This document shows, one piece after another, positions 18,597-28,825 of a stretch of 64,000 nucleotides of DNA. The translations under genes and the position numbers were made by a program. Where the stretch lies: assembly GCA_965206975.1 (NCBI GenBank), contig OZ242253.1:2542001-2606000 (forward strand), read 5' to 3'. Under the pieces are notes generated by a model, which saw only the letters and a list, made by a program, of their open reading frames with translations, was not told the DNA's origin and did no database searches. This DNA is from JAAXGI01 sp965206975. GTDB taxonomy: Bacteria; Gemmatimonadota; Gemmatimonadetes; Longimicrobiales; Gaopeijiaceae. The number at the start of each line of letters is the position of its first letter. Position 1 is the stretch's first letter.

Positions 18597-18687
18597 CGGC
18601 CTCTTGCAGTTAGATTTCGGACGGTCCGAATCCCAGACGAGCGAAGAACTAACGCGGTAGCTGCGTGGCTTTACCTTGCGCCTCCAG

Positions 18688-19617
18688 CTACTGGCCTTCG
18701 GGGAAGAAGGCCGGCACTCTCACGAGCACGTAGGTGAGGTTCCCCCCGGGCGGCACTAGGTAGGCGTGGGGGTATGTGGCCGGAATGTGGATGATGTCGC
18801 CGGCCGCCACAGAATACCCCACCCCACCCGTGTTTCCTCCCGGGTGCGAGACCTGCTCGCCACCGACTTGCAGTGTCCCGTCGCCGCTCTGGATATACAC
18901 GAGATCGACGATGTCCGCGTGCGTCTCGGGAATTCCGTCCGCTTCCCGACGGATCAGGCGGAAGCGGTGGGCACCGCTCGGGTTTCCGAAATCCGCGAGG
19001 GTCTCGCGGGAGGAGCCGTACAGAACCGACGTGGGATCTTGACCCACGTTGGGGGAAAGTGCCGCGTCACGCCGTGCCAGCTCCGAGGCGCTCCACATTG
19101 CGAACCCCGGTGGGCTGAGGTCCGGCTCCGGCGCGTCCGCCGCCTCGACCGGCTCGCCCTTGAATACCGGAACCCTGACGAGCACGTAGGTGACGTGCCC
19201 GCCCTCCGGAACGATGTAGCTGTGGGGGGTGTGCGCCGGAATGTGGAGGATATCTCCGGGCCCAATGGAATAGCGCGTCCCGCCGACGTTGCCGCCTGGC
19301 GTCGAGACCTGTTGGCCTCCGACGAGAACCTCGCCCTGGCCACTCTCCATGAACACGACGTCGACGATGTTCTCGTGCGTTTCGGGAAACCCTGTGCTCT
19401 CCCGCCGGATCAGGCGGAAGCGGTGGGCTCCTGTGGGATTACTGTAATCTGCGAGAGTCTCCCGGGAGGAGCCGTCCGAGCCCACATTGGCGGAAAGAGC
19501 CGCATCGCGCTGTAACAGTTGCGCTTGAGTCCACATGATGAACCCCGGTGGGTTGGCCGTCTGGAGAACCAGGGCCAATACGGCAGTGACCATGAAGGCC
19601 CGAGCTGGGACCATCAT
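18688..19617 (-). CDS. secreted protein with two tandem cupin domains
   Basis: 309 residues: signal peptide, then two copies of about 140 residues each. Copy 1 has HRFRLIRRESTGFPETHENI, then GGQQVSTPGGNVGG and GDILHIPAHTPHSYIVP; copy 2 has HRFRLIRREADGIPETHADI, then GGEQVSHPGGNTGG and GDIIHIPATYPHAYLVP. The histidines in PETH and in IPA..PH are the usual cupin metal ligands, present in both copies. The reaction is unknown. It arose by internal duplication. AGGAGA lies upstream of the start at 19617. Confidence 0.85.
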   Translation of the reverse strand: MMVPARAFMVTAVLALVLQTANPPGFIMWTQAQLLQRDAALSANVGSDGSSRETLADYSNPTGAHRFRLIRRESTGFPETHENIVDVVFMESGQGEVLVGGQQVSTPGGNVGGTRYSIGPGDILHIPAHTPHSYIVPEGGHVTYVLVRVPVFKGEPVEAADAPEPDLSPPGFAMWSASELARRDAALSPNVGQDPTSVLYGSSRETLADFGNPSGAHRFRLIRREADGIPETHADIVDLVYIQSGDGTLQVGGEQVSHPGGNTGGVGYSVAAGDIIHIPATYPHAYLVPPGGNLTYVLVRVPAFFPEGQ

Positions 19618-19708
19618 CGTATTCTCCTGGCTGAATCTTCCCTTCTCGGCAAAATCGAGGGCGGCCCGCGACGAACAAACCCAATGTGTACGTCGGGCTC
19701 ACACGGCG

Positions 19709-21336
19709 CTAGGAGTCTGCGCCGCAGAACCTTGCGGCTATCTTTGGTGGCAGGGCATTGGGGAGGTTTGCGGCACACGGAGGGGGGTCAATGGGAACGA
19801 CGTTTCGACCGTACGATCCGGAGCAGATGTTGCTGCTGCCTCCGGATCTTCGGGAGTGGGTGCCGGAGGGTCATTTGGCGCACCATGTGAGCGACCTGGC
19901 GGACGCGGTGGAGCTGGGTGCGTTCTACGGGCGGGGTACCGGGGGGACGGGCGGCGCAACTCGCCGTACGACCCGCGGACGATGGTGAAGGTGCTGATCT
20001 ACGCGTATGCGACGGGCACCTTCTCGTCGCGCAAGATGGCGAGGAAGCTGGAGGAGGATGTTGCGTTTCGGATGCTGGCGGCGGGGAACTTCCCGAAGCA
20101 CCGGACGCTGTGCGAGTTCCGCAGGCGCCATCTCGGGGATTTCCGGGCGGTGTTCGTGGAGGTGGTGATGCTCGCGCGGGCCTTGGGGCTGGCGGGGCTT
20201 GGCAGGGTGTCGGTGGACGGGACGAAGGTTCGGGCGAAGGCGAGCAAGCGCAAGGCGATGAGCTACGGCCGGATGGTCAAGGAGGAGGCTGGGCTGGAGG
20301 CGGAGATCCGGGGGCTGAGAGGGGAGATCAAGGGGTTGCTGGAGAAAGCCGAGGCGGTGGACGAAGCGGAAGACGAGCGCTACGGGGAGGAAGCTTGCGG
20401 AGACGAGGTGCCGGAGGAGCTCAGGCGGCGCGAGGACCGGCTGGCGGCGATCCGGGAGGCGAAGGCGCGCCTGGAAGCCGAGCAGAGAGCGGCGGACGAC
20501 GCACGGGGCCGCAAGCCGGGGCAGACGCGCAACCCGAAGGGCGGCAGGCCCTACAAGCGGGAGTACGGAGAGCCGGACGAGGCGGCGCAGAGCAACTTCA
20601 CGGACCCTGAGAGCCGGATCATGAAGACGAGTTCGGAGGGGTTCCAGCAGTGCTACAACGCACAGGCGGTCGTGGAGGGGGAGAACCAGCTGGTGGTCGG
20701 GGCCGAGGTGACGGACAACGCGAGCGACCAGGGCCAGCTGGTGCCCATGGTCGACGCGGTGGCGCAAGCGTACGGCGAGACGCCGGCGCAGGTGCTGGCG
20801 GACACGGGCTATTGCAACGAGCGGGATCTCGAGGAACTGGAAGAGCGAGACATCGATGGGTATGTGGCGCTGGCCCGGGAGGGCAAGGCCGCCCCCACGG
20901 TTGACAAGGAGGAATATCCGGCGAAAGCCCGCATGGCCGAGAAGCTGGCGAGCGAAGATGGTCGAAGACGCTACGCACGGCGAAAGTGGCAGGCCGAAGC
21001 GCCCATCGGCTGGATCAAGGAGGTGATGGGCTTTCGACGATTCAGCTTCCGGGGCCTCGAGAAGGTCCGGGCCGGAGTGGACCCTCGTGTGCCTGGCACT
21101 CAATGTGAAGCGGCTGCACACCCTTCAGGCGGCATGACTGCACGAGGGTTCACCCCCGCATCTGCCGGCGCGAGGGCTCTCGTAGCTCTCTTGCCCCCCC
21201 AACGCATCCATTCCGCTCTCCCGATCCGTCGCAGACACAAGTCCTCAACCTCCCAATCACCCGGATCCGCCTCGCCGCGGACGGCTCCATGACCATTCGG
21301 CTCAGTCAGCTGTGCTTCTGCGGCGCAGACTCCTAG
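19709..21336 (+). mobile_element. IS1182-type element with perfect 21-bp ends
   Basis: CTAGGAGTCTGCGCCGCAGA(A) at 19709-19729 is exactly inverted at 21316-21336, bounding 1628 bp. The outermost CTAG is palindromic, as expected for an element using palindromic 4-bp targets. The single transposase gene inside is frameshifted twice, so this copy looks inactive although its ends are intact. Confidence 0.8.
19791..21137 (+). pseudogene. IS1182-family transposase, two frameshifts
   Basis: Starts ATG 19791 with TTFRPYDPEQMLLLPPDLRE and WVPEGHLAHHVSDLADAVEL. The frame slips near 19930-19965 and continues with NSPYDPRTMVKVLIYAYATG and LGRVSVDGTKVRAKASKRKA (first Asp). A coiled-coil insert, QVLADTGYCNERDLEELEER (second Asp) and EAPIGWIKEVMGFRRFSFRG (Glu region) follow. 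A second slip near 21070 leads to WTLVCLALNVKRLHTLQAA and TGA at 21135-21137. Family length is normal once both slips are corrected. Confidence 0.8.
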
Positions 21337-21375
21337 GGGGCCTTCTCTTGTGAGAGCCGGGATGGTGGGGACCAT

Positions 21376-22478
21376 CTACGGTGCGATTGTCTCGCCGTTC
21401 CAGTTCTCAGGGAACGGCTGGTACTCGCTGAACGGGTAGGTGTGCTGGTGCAGTGGACGTCCGCCATCCCTGATAGGCATGGCAGCAAAAGAGGTACAGC
21501 AGTCGATGTAATCCCAGACCGTGTCTACACGTATACCGAAATTTAGACTACCGACAGGAATCCGCTCCTCAAGATCAGCTTCAATGCCTGCATAGTTAAC
21601 AGCGATGACCCATCCGTGCTGGTCGAACACCGGGCTACCGCTAGTGCCTCCCGTAGTATCGAAGTTGTATTGAATCTCGACAGATTCCGCGTCCCCGGAC
21701 CCTCGGATCCTGAGGGCGCTGATAGTGCCATCCTTGAATGTGGCCTTGACCCTTTCACCAGCATCGCTTCCCGTGAAATTCAGCTCACCGGGGAATCCGA
21801 AGGTCGCTACGGGCTGTCCTATACGGAGGCCATCTACATGTTCACGAGGCAGGAGTGACAGGTCCTCTTGGGATAGATCGTCATCGAGGAAGAATACCCC
21901 GACATCGGGAGTGTCACCGACGGCCTCCGTAGAGTCATAGGCCGGATGGATGAGACCTGGATCGGGTATCATGTACTCGCCCTGACTGCCAAGCGTGCTA
22001 CCCGACCTAAAGGCAACGGCCTCTGGGTTGCGGTCAGATAAAATGTCAAGTTCAAGTGCCTCCTCCAACGTCTGTACGACATGGGCATTGGTCCAGAGCG
22101 CATTGCTGTAGTGGGCATTGAAGCCGGTGCCGATCACCGCGAACCGGCGATCCGATCCTTCGGGGCCATCGAACGATACTCCTATACCAAACACGCCGCC
22201 CTCGAGATTCTCACTCTCAACAACCTCACCCCAGTCAAACGGCTCGCCTTGAGGGCCCTCTGGCCCTTGTGGCCCCTCTGGCCCCTCTGGCCCTGTGGCC
22301 CCTCTGGCCCTGTGGCCCCTCTGGCCCTGTGGCCCCTCTGGCCCTGTGGCCCCTCTGGCCCTGTGGCTCCCGTCTGACCCGCCTGACCCGTCTGACCCTG
22401 CGGACCCACAGGCCCGATTGGCCCCTCGCAACTGATCGTGAGTAGAGCTACTAAAGCAAGTGGGACGAAGCGGGACAT
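21376..22478 (-). CDS. collagen-like lipoprotein with trypsin-like serine protease domain, phase-off
   Basis: The best start is ATG 22478: MSRFVPLALVALLTISCEGP is a lipoprotein signal with Cys17. It leads into Gly-X-Y repeats (GPIGPVGPQGQTGQAG...), but in this frame the protein ends near 22182. The protease domain is one frame away (an open frame from 22527 to 21376): WTNAHVVQ (His), DTPDVGVFFLD (Asp) and TTGGTSGSPVFD (Ser), in trypsin/HtrA order, then a C-terminal tail to 21376. The change of frame falls inside the 17-bp tandem repeat at 22286-22370; losing one unit or gaining two would join signal, stalk and protease. Intact, it would be an outer-envelope protease on a collagen-like stalk. 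Confidence 0.7.
22286..22370. repeat. 17-bp tandem repeat, five units, inside the collagen-like stalk
   Basis: The unit TCTGGCCCTGTGGCCCC starts at 22286, 22303, 22320, 22337 and 22354 (the last with one change); a partial 9-bp unit precedes. On the coding (minus) strand it encodes Gly-Pro-Glu/Gln type residues in each of the three frames. Since 17 is not a multiple of three, each gain or loss shifts the downstream frame. Confidence 0.9.
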
Positions 22479-22527
22479 CGTCGATCTCCGAGTAGCCGTA
22501 ACCTATTGGAATTCCTTCAGTTGCCAT

Positions 22528-23155
22528 CTAGAAGGGTCATGTCACAATGACCCGCGACGATAAAACGAGCATCACATTCTGACAATCCCCTTGGCCTCTT
22601 GGGTGCCTTTTTCTTCGTGCACCCACCCGAAGGATCCGAAGGGCTGGCGCCGTGATTGGTGGAGCTGACGGGCTTTTCCCTTCGTACATCTTTTTCGCGT
22701 CATTCACCAGAATCATTTCACTGCCTTTCCAGAGCCCCGGTCCGGGTGCCTGGATTCTCGCTGCCGGGTCCGCTGCGTGTGTACTGCTCGCGTGTAGCGG
22801 CTTCGGAGTGCTGGTGGGGGGCATGATCGAGCTCGGATACTTCCTCGATTCTCCTCCGCCTCTGGGCAGCTCGACATTGGCCTAAGGAACTACCGGCAAA
22901 CCAGTCAAACGTCTCGAAGCCGATGCACTCCACATGCAGCTAGGAGCTCCCCCACCGCTCCATCAAGAACAGACGCGCCGACGCTGAAAGAGGTCTGGAG
23001 TGGGTGCGGGATGCCTCCACCGTTGTTCTGGACGACGTGAGACCATGCCGCTTCCATGGCAGCCTGAGGCGCGTCTGGCGAGCTCGAACCAGATCGGTGT
23101 TGGGATACGGGCTCTGTCGATCACTCGTCGCTCGTCACGACATCGGAGACTGCAT
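22528..23155. other. intergenic, no convincing gene
   Basis: About 630 bases. A plus frame at 22652-22885 has a hydrophobic stretch but no ribosome site or known motif, and overlapping minus frames are no better. I see no RNA gene or repeat. Confidence 0.4.
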
Positions 23156-23686
23156 TCAGCGCCCGAACAATCTTTCGACTGCGCCGACCGCAATGCTGAT
23201 GCCGGCAGCGAAGCTCCCGGAACCATCCCGGCCGGATCCTTCCCCGGCCTCCCCGCCTTCGGTGCCGAGCGCGGCAAGCGCCAGGGCCACCGTCCCCGCC
23301 GCAACCCCGGCGGCGAGCACCACGCTCCTCACCTGGGAGAACTCACGCACCTCGATGCTTGCGAGGCCATCGCGGGCGACCCGGAGGGTGTCGTACAGCA
23401 CGACTTCGCGAAACGCGCCCAAGACCTGCCGCGTGCCCGCTTCAACCGAGATCGTATCCCCGAAGCTGAGGATCAGCCCCTCGACCGCCACGGTCTCGGG
23501 GGGCGAGTTGGCGTCGGCGATCGCAGACTGGATCGGCACGCGCAATCTGGCCACGGCACCGACCGGCGCATCCTCGACAAGCCTGTAGGTATAGCAGCCG
23601 GAAACCAGGGGCATGCCGCCCAGCAGAACGACGGGCAGAATCCGGTGGAGCGCCCCCACCGGATCAGCACGCCACATCGGAATCAC
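23156..23686 (-). CDS. small lipoprotein, unknown function, in SusCD operon
   Basis: 176 residues from a GTG at 23686 whose bases overlap the TGA of the upstream gene (GTGA), implying translational coupling. A signal peptide with lipobox LVSGCYTY puts Cys about residue 31. A beta-rich middle follows (ARLRVPIQSAIAD, VAVEGLILSFGDTISVEAG), then a hydrophobic segment at about 123-143 and a Gly-rich tail. It is the last gene after SusD. Not assigned to a known family; such lipoproteins recur in Gemmatimonadota. Confidence 0.65.
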   Translation of the reverse strand: MIPMWRADPVGALHRILPVVLLGGMPLVSGCYTYRLVEDAPVGAVARLRVPIQSAIADANSPPETVAVEGLILSFGDTISVEAGTRQVLGAFREVVLYDTLRVARDGLASIEVREFSQVRSVVLAAGVAAGTVALALAALGTEGGEAGEGSGRDGSGSFAAGISIAVGAVERLFGR

Positions 23687-24110
23687 GCATCAAGGGTTCG
23701 ATGAGGGCGTAGACGAAGTGCGAGGGATTCACCCGGAAATATGCCTGTGGATTCGTTCACCGGATTGCGGTCGTCCACGTCCACGGTCACGCGTGCATCG
23801 AGCGTATCCAGACCCGGCGGCTCGCCGCCTGCACGAACCGACTCCGGTCGACGGAGATACCGGTGGCACGGCTGTCGGGCATTTCGTGAACGACCGCGTC
23901 CGATCTGACAACCTGTACCCGCGCAGCTCCGGAGCCGTTCACACCGGCCACGAACTGCGTGGAGTAGATCACCCTCGCCGGTCCGCCCGCCCTGCCGTGC
24001 ATCTCGAGGAAGATGGTCCCGGGGGTCCGGTCTTCGGGGATTTCGGAGCCGGACAGCGCAGCCAGCGCCAGGGCCACGAGCGGCCCTCTCCCGTTGGGTG
24101 CGCGACTCAT
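23683..24110 (-). pseudogene. small secreted protein, unknown, one frameshift
   Basis: ATG 24110 begins a leader (RGPLVALALAALSGSE), then EDRTPGTIFLEMHGRAGGPA and TQFVAGVNGSGAARVQVVRS to VDR near 23830. There the frame must slip to reach PESVRAGGEPPGLDTLDARV, TVDVDDRNPVNESTG and a TGA at 23683-23685. That stop overlaps the GTG start of the next lipoprotein gene, which supports this second frame as the real C-terminus. About 142 residues if corrected. Function unknown; it sits between SusD and the lipoprotein. Confidence 0.5.
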
Positions 24111-24167
24111 GACGGCACTACGGCACCGACAAGAAGCGGGAGTGGCGGGGGTATCCCGACGCTTGTC

Positions 24168-25511
24168 TCAACCCCCGCAACCCACACCGTTCAGGTGGCA
24201 GTTGGCCCGTATCTCGATGATCGAGATCGGGAGCATCGTGCCGGGGCTCGACGAGGCGGCGGAAACACCTTGCCACTGGGGATCCCTGATCCCCCAGCGG
24301 TACATGTCCGCCAGGCGCAGGCCCTGGAGCATCACGTTCACGCGGCGCGTGTGCCGGAGCATCTCCACCTCGGAGATCTGGCCGCTGTAGAGCGTCAGGC
24401 CGTCGAGCGCGCGGATGTGGTTGATGTGCGTCGCGAAGGCACTGGAGTCCGTGCCCTTGAGGGCGTTCTCCCCCAGGATCAGGTGCATCATACGCGCCGA
24501 GGCCAGCGTCAGGGGCGGATAGATGCCGCCCTTGTCGAGGTAGCTGCCGCCCTTCCACTGGTTCAGCCACTTGACGACTGCCGGGTCATCGACACGATCG
24601 ATGGGATCCTCGAGCGCGATGCCGCTGATGTCGTTCTGATCGTCGACCGTGGCGATGGAGGGGTCGATCTGGTTTTCCTTGCGGTCGTTGACCCACGACG
24701 CCATCGAGTTGGCCCTGCTGGCGCTCGAGAACGTCAGGCTGTAGGTCCAGTCCGAAGCGACGGCCGCAAGCACGTCCCGGGCGTCCGAACCGGCCTCGGA
24801 AGAGGACACCAGTCCGTCCCCCGAGGGCACCGGATTGATGGCGTCCCATATCGCCCGTGACTGCCTCGCACGAGCGCGCAGGGCCCTGGCCTGGATTGCC
24901 ATGTCGGCGGCTCCCACCTCGTCGAAGCCCGACAGCGCCGACGAAAACCGTTCGATCGCTCCATCCAGGACCTGATACATGTTTTCGGGCCCGATCGGAG
25001 CTCCGCTCTCCGCCTTGTCCGAGAACGCGAAGTCCTCCTGAATCTCCCCGATCACCATGTAGATGATGCCCGAATACAGATAGGCCCGGGCCAGATCGGT
25101 CTTGATCGTGGTGGACGGGTTCCTTCCATGGTGCCCGCTCAGGATTTCGATCGCCTCGTCGCTCATCCAGCGAGCCTGCCCCATGGCGGGGAACGGCCCG
25201 TCGATGAACTCGTTCAGCGGGTCGTCCACGAACCCCAGATCAAGCGAGAGCCAGGCGTCCCTGGATCCGGTCCAGTGCAACTCGTCGGAAGCGACCAGAT
25301 ACGGCTGCCACGACTGGGAAACAGATGACGCCACGAGGGTGAGCACCCCGTTCACGACCGCGGCGGCGGCGCCTTCGGCGCGGATGTCCTCCTCCGCCAG
25401 GTTGTTTGGGTTGCTGACGTCCAGGATGTCGCAGCCTCCGAGCGCGAGCGTAAGCAGCAGCATCGAGGCGGTAGTCCTGGCGACTCCGTTCTTCATGCGT
25501 CGCGTTCCCAT
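24168..25511 (-). CDS. SusD/RagB-family outer-membrane lipoprotein
   Basis: 447 residues (a start at MKNGVARTT, 25496, is equally likely). The lipobox TLALGGCDIL gives a lipidated N-terminus. TPR-like helical segments typical of SusD follow: ASDELHWTGSRDAWLSLDLG, LARAYLYSGIIYMVIGE and ALRARARQSRAIWDAI. The C-terminus RRVNVMLQGLRLADMYRWGI matches the family's R-x-x-L-x-x-E/D-W/Y-x-R-x-G pattern. It caps a SusC barrel and binds glycans or peptides at the cell surface. The gene lies three bases after its partner SusC gene. Confidence 0.85.
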   Translation of the reverse strand: MGTRRMKNGVARTTASMLLLTLALGGCDILDVSNPNNLAEEDIRAEGAAAAVVNGVLTLVASSVSQSWQPYLVASDELHWTGSRDAWLSLDLGFVDDPLNEFIDGPFPAMGQARWMSDEAIEILSGHHGRNPSTTIKTDLARAYLYSGIIYMVIGEIQEDFAFSDKAESGAPIGPENMYQVLDGAIERFSSALSGFDEVGAADMAIQARALRARARQSRAIWDAINPVPSGDGLVSSSEAGSDARDVLAAVASDWTYSLTFSSASRANSMASWVNDRKENQIDPSIATVDDQNDISGIALEDPIDRVDDPAVVKWLNQWKGGSYLDKGGIYPPLTLASARMMHLILGENALKGTDSSAFATHINHIRALDGLTLYSGQISEVEMLRHTRRVNVMLQGLRLADMYRWGIRDPQWQGVSAASSSPGTMLPISIIEIRANCHLNGVGCGG

Positions 25512-25514
25512 GGA

Positions 25515-28280
25515 TCAGAACGTGAAGCGCGTGGACAGCGTAAAGCGCCGCGGCACCGGGATGCCCCAGCCTTCCGTCGAGTCCAGGAAGTTGCAGTCGA
25601 TTCCTTCTCCACCATTACAGCGTCCGCGGACGTTGCCCTCGGGATCCATGCCCGGGTAGTCGCCCAGCATGAACAGCTTCATGTTGCGCACGCCTACGTT
25701 GACCGTAGCGGTGGAGACGCCCCAGCCCTCGAGGATGCTCGCCGGCACCCGGTAGGTGAGCGAGAGCTCGCGCCACTGGATCCAGTCGGCATCGTAGACG
25801 CCGTTCATCCCGCTCATCGGCGACAGGCCCTCGATGTCGCGAGCCCACGCAATCGCGGCGTCCAGCCTCTGCTCGGGGGACGACGCGGGGTTCAGCATGG
25901 CCGCATAGAGTTCCGCGGAGCGCGGAGTGTTGCGGCCGATCAAGTTGTTGGCCCGCCGGAACATCCCGGAGAGATCCTGCACCTGGTGACCGAACTTGTA
26001 CTCGAGGAGCGCACTGAGCTCGAAGTTCCCCAGGAACGCCAGACTGAACCCGAAGGAGCCCGCGAAGTCGGGGGTGGGCTTGCCGAGGTAGCTGTCGAGC
26101 AGTCCGGAACCGCAGTTATGCGACGCCAGCGCTCCGTTCGGCGTGCCGAAGGTCTCGTTGCCGATCGCAAGCGGCTTGAAGCTGTTCGGGTTCCGCGGCT
26201 GGCTGAAGTATGCCAGCGCCTCCTCGCGCGTGGGGGCCACGCACTCGCCGCTCACCGGATCGAGAATGTTCAGCGGTATATCCAGGTCGGCGATCCTGGC
26301 GCCGAAGAAGGCGCCGGGGGTGTAGCCCTCGGTCAGGAAATTGCGGTAGCGCGGGTAGCTCCCACCGGTCTTCAGCGGTGGCGCCCCGCCCATGTCGGTG
26401 ATCTCCTCCGTGAGGGAGGCCGTGTTGGCGAAAACGCTGAGCGAGAGGCCCTGCCGCTGGATCAGCGTGCCACGGACGCCGAGCTCGAGGCCGGAGGCCG
26501 TCACCTCGCCGATGTTGTCGAGCTGTGTCTCGGTGAATCCGCCCGTGACCGGGTACTGGCGCGCCACCATCGCATCGGTGACCGTCCGATCCCAGTACGT
26601 CGCCTCCACCGACCACAGGTCGCTCAGTAGACCCACGTCGACCCCGAATTCCCATTCGGTGGACACTTCGGGCTTCAGCTGGTCGTTGCCCAGATTCGAC
26701 GGCTGGACGCCCGGGCCCACCTCGCTGCCCAGCGAGGAGAAGGTGGTGGACTTGTCGAAGGCCCCCGGCTGCAGTCCGGACCTGCCGAAAGCCCCCTTGA
26801 TGCGCAGCGACGAGAAGGTCTCCCCCTCCCACATTTCGCTGGGAACGACTGCGAAGTTGGCCTTGGGATAGAAGGCGGTGCTAAACGCCTCTCCGAAGGC
26901 GGAGTTGGCGTCCCAGCGGCCCCCGACGGTCAGAAAGAGCCAGTTGTCCCAACCGATCTGGTCCTGCAGGTATCCGCCGATCTGTGTCACCCTGAGCCAC
27001 CGCTCGTAGGAGGACTCGGAACCGAGCGCGGAAAGGGTCTCCAGGCCGGGTCCCGGGAAGTCGCGGCCGCTGCCGCCCACCGACTGGCGCTGCTGAAGGA
27101 AGCCCTGGCCGCCGAAGAGGAACGTGTTCTCGATCCTGTCGGTGTTCAGGACGTAGGAGGCCTTGACGTCCGCCGTGATCTCCCGGCTGCGGTCCTCGTT
27201 GACCTCTCTCCTTCCGTCGGGCGACGAACCCGAGAACCCGTCCACGTTCCAGCGGTACGGGCGGAAGGAGACTGCGTCGTCGGAGGTGAAGTCGAGGCCG
27301 AAGGTGCCGTCGAGACGGAAGTTTTCGGTCGGCGTGAAGTTGATGTTGGTGGCACCCGCGAAGTGCTGGGAGTTCACGAAATTCAGCTGGTAGGCGTTCT
27401 CGCGCAAAGTCGCGAACGATGGTTGCCCGTAGAAGTTGATCTGCCCGAGATCCGGGTCGGCGTTGGCCAGCCGCAGCTGCGACATGAGCGAGGACGAGAA
27501 GACGCCGTAGACGCTGTTCGAGTTGTCGGGCGTGTGGTGCTCCATGTCCGCGTAGAGCGTGGTTACGCCGATGCGCAAATTGGCGCTCGGAACCACCGTG
27601 AAGTTGGTGTGCAGCGATGCGCGACGATTCGTGTCGTTTTCGGGCTCGAGCCCCTCCACCGGCTCGAAGTTCCGCGCCGCGTCGTAGGGACCATCCTCTC
27701 GGGCCAGCCGCGCGGAGGCGAAGTACTGGAACAGGCTCGATCCGCCCGATACGGACCCGGAGTAGGTCTGGCCGAACCCGGTGCCGAGGAGGTCGGGAAT
27801 GAGGTCGCGCACGACCGGCTCGAAAGGCCGGACGGACTCTCCCCAGCGCTCGGACATCAGCTTCATGGCATCACGCAGCCGTTGATCGTCGCCGTCTCCC
27901 GTGCATCCGGGGCTGGCGCAGACTCGCCCGGCGAAGTCCGCGACCGGCAGAATGCGGTTGGTCGGCACGGTGATCCCGGTCACGTCGGCCTGGAAGGTGA
28001 AGCGCGGAGCCCCGACGTTGCCCCTCTTGGTGAAGATCTGGATCACGCCGTTCGAGGCTTCCGTCCCGTACAGCGTCGCCGCGGCGGCGCCCTTCAGGAT
28101 CTCGATAGCCTGCGGGAGATCTGCGGAGGTGAATTCGAAAGAGAAATTCGTCCCGCTACGAACATCCTTGCTAACCCGCACACCCGAGAAATGAAATTGA
28201 AGACGATCGGTCGGAGATTCGGGATTTTGGAACACCAAGATCCCGGTTCGAGGGACTCCAGGTACGACCTCGCCCTTCAT
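25515..28280 (-). pseudogene. SusC/RagA-type TonB-dependent receptor, 5'-truncated
   Basis: The barrel (TonB_dep_Rec, to the C-terminal RRFTLSTRFTF ending in Phe) is complete over about 800 residues. The protein resumes family sequence only at the end of the plug: DLPQAIEILKGAAAATLYGT, then EASNGVIQIFTKRG. The signal peptide, carboxypeptidase-like domain and first two thirds of the plug are missing; residues 1-50 (about 28130-28280) are unrelated. Without a signal peptide or full plug it should not reach the outer membrane as a working transporter. The intact SusD gene directly downstream makes the loss notable. Confidence 0.8.
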
Positions 28281-28321
28281 AGTTGATGCGGTGAGATACA
28301 GGTACTGATGATTTACAGGAT

Positions 28322-28825
28322 CTACGAGGTAGACCGGACTGCTGGCGGGATCAGACTTGTTGAACTGCTGGCGGGATCAGACTTGTTGAACCAGTCCAGC
28401 TTGAGCCGGAAGTCTGGGTCCTGGTGAGCGACCCGAATTGCGACCATCACCCCCCACGCTGACATGAGTCTGCCCAGCGGCTCGATGGTGGTGGTACCCT
28501 CCCGATACTCTGGGGGACCCCACTCACCCGGCTCACCGGGGCTCTTGATGACATGGATGCCCCCGGTGAGGACCTCACCCCCAAGGTCAAACGGATCAGC
28601 CGCAAATCCCTCCTTCTCTATGAAACGGAGATTCAGAGCTGAAATCGGGTCTCGCTCCAGCTCGGCCAGAAACGACGGGATCTTATTTGCCATGAGTGCC
28701 CGATCTCGGTCGAGTTGGGCAAGCTTCCGATCTCGGTTGCGGTCCCTATCCCGCTTCTTCTGGGCCCGGATCTGCCACAGAATGCTCGCAACGAAGACAT
28801 AGAATAGCCATTCCCACTGGGTCAC
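28322..28825 (-). CDS. small membrane-anchored protein, unknown
   Basis: 167 residues from a GTG at 28825, which overlaps the TGA of the preceding small gene (GTGA). One N-terminal membrane helix (WEWLFYVFVASILWQIRAQ) is followed by a very basic charged helix (KKRDRDRNRDRKLAQLDRDR) and a soluble domain: NLRFIEKEGFAADPFDLGGE, GIHVIKSPGEPGEWGPPEYR. No family recognised. The 3' end holds a tandem 26-bp duplication, so the last residues are probably not native. Confidence 0.5.
   Translation of the reverse strand: MTQWEWLFYVFVASILWQIRAQKKRDRDRNRDRKLAQLDRDRALMANKIPSFLAELERDPISALNLRFIEKEGFAADPFDLGGEVLTGGIHVIKSPGEPGEWGPPEYREGTTTIEPLGRLMSAWGVMVAIRVAHQDPDFRLKLDWFNKSDPASSSTSLIPPAVRSTS
28339..28390. repeat. 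26-bp tandem duplication
   Basis: CTGCTGGCGGGATCAGACTT plus six bases occurs at 28339-28364 and again at 28365-28390. It lies at the 3' end of the small membrane-protein gene and next to the SusC truncation, so it may mark a repair or insertion scar. Confidence 0.75.

Noticed and set aside
19918..20610. Second long frame inside the IS1182-type transposase gene
   Set aside because: Shadow frame; the real transposase residues are in the adjacent frame.
22286..22370. CRISPR array
   Set aside because: 17-bp units are directly tandem with no spacers and encode a collagen-like stalk.
22652..22885. 77-residue plus frame with a hydrophobic stretch
   Set aside because: No ribosome site, no homology sensed, composition like neighbouring noncoding DNA.
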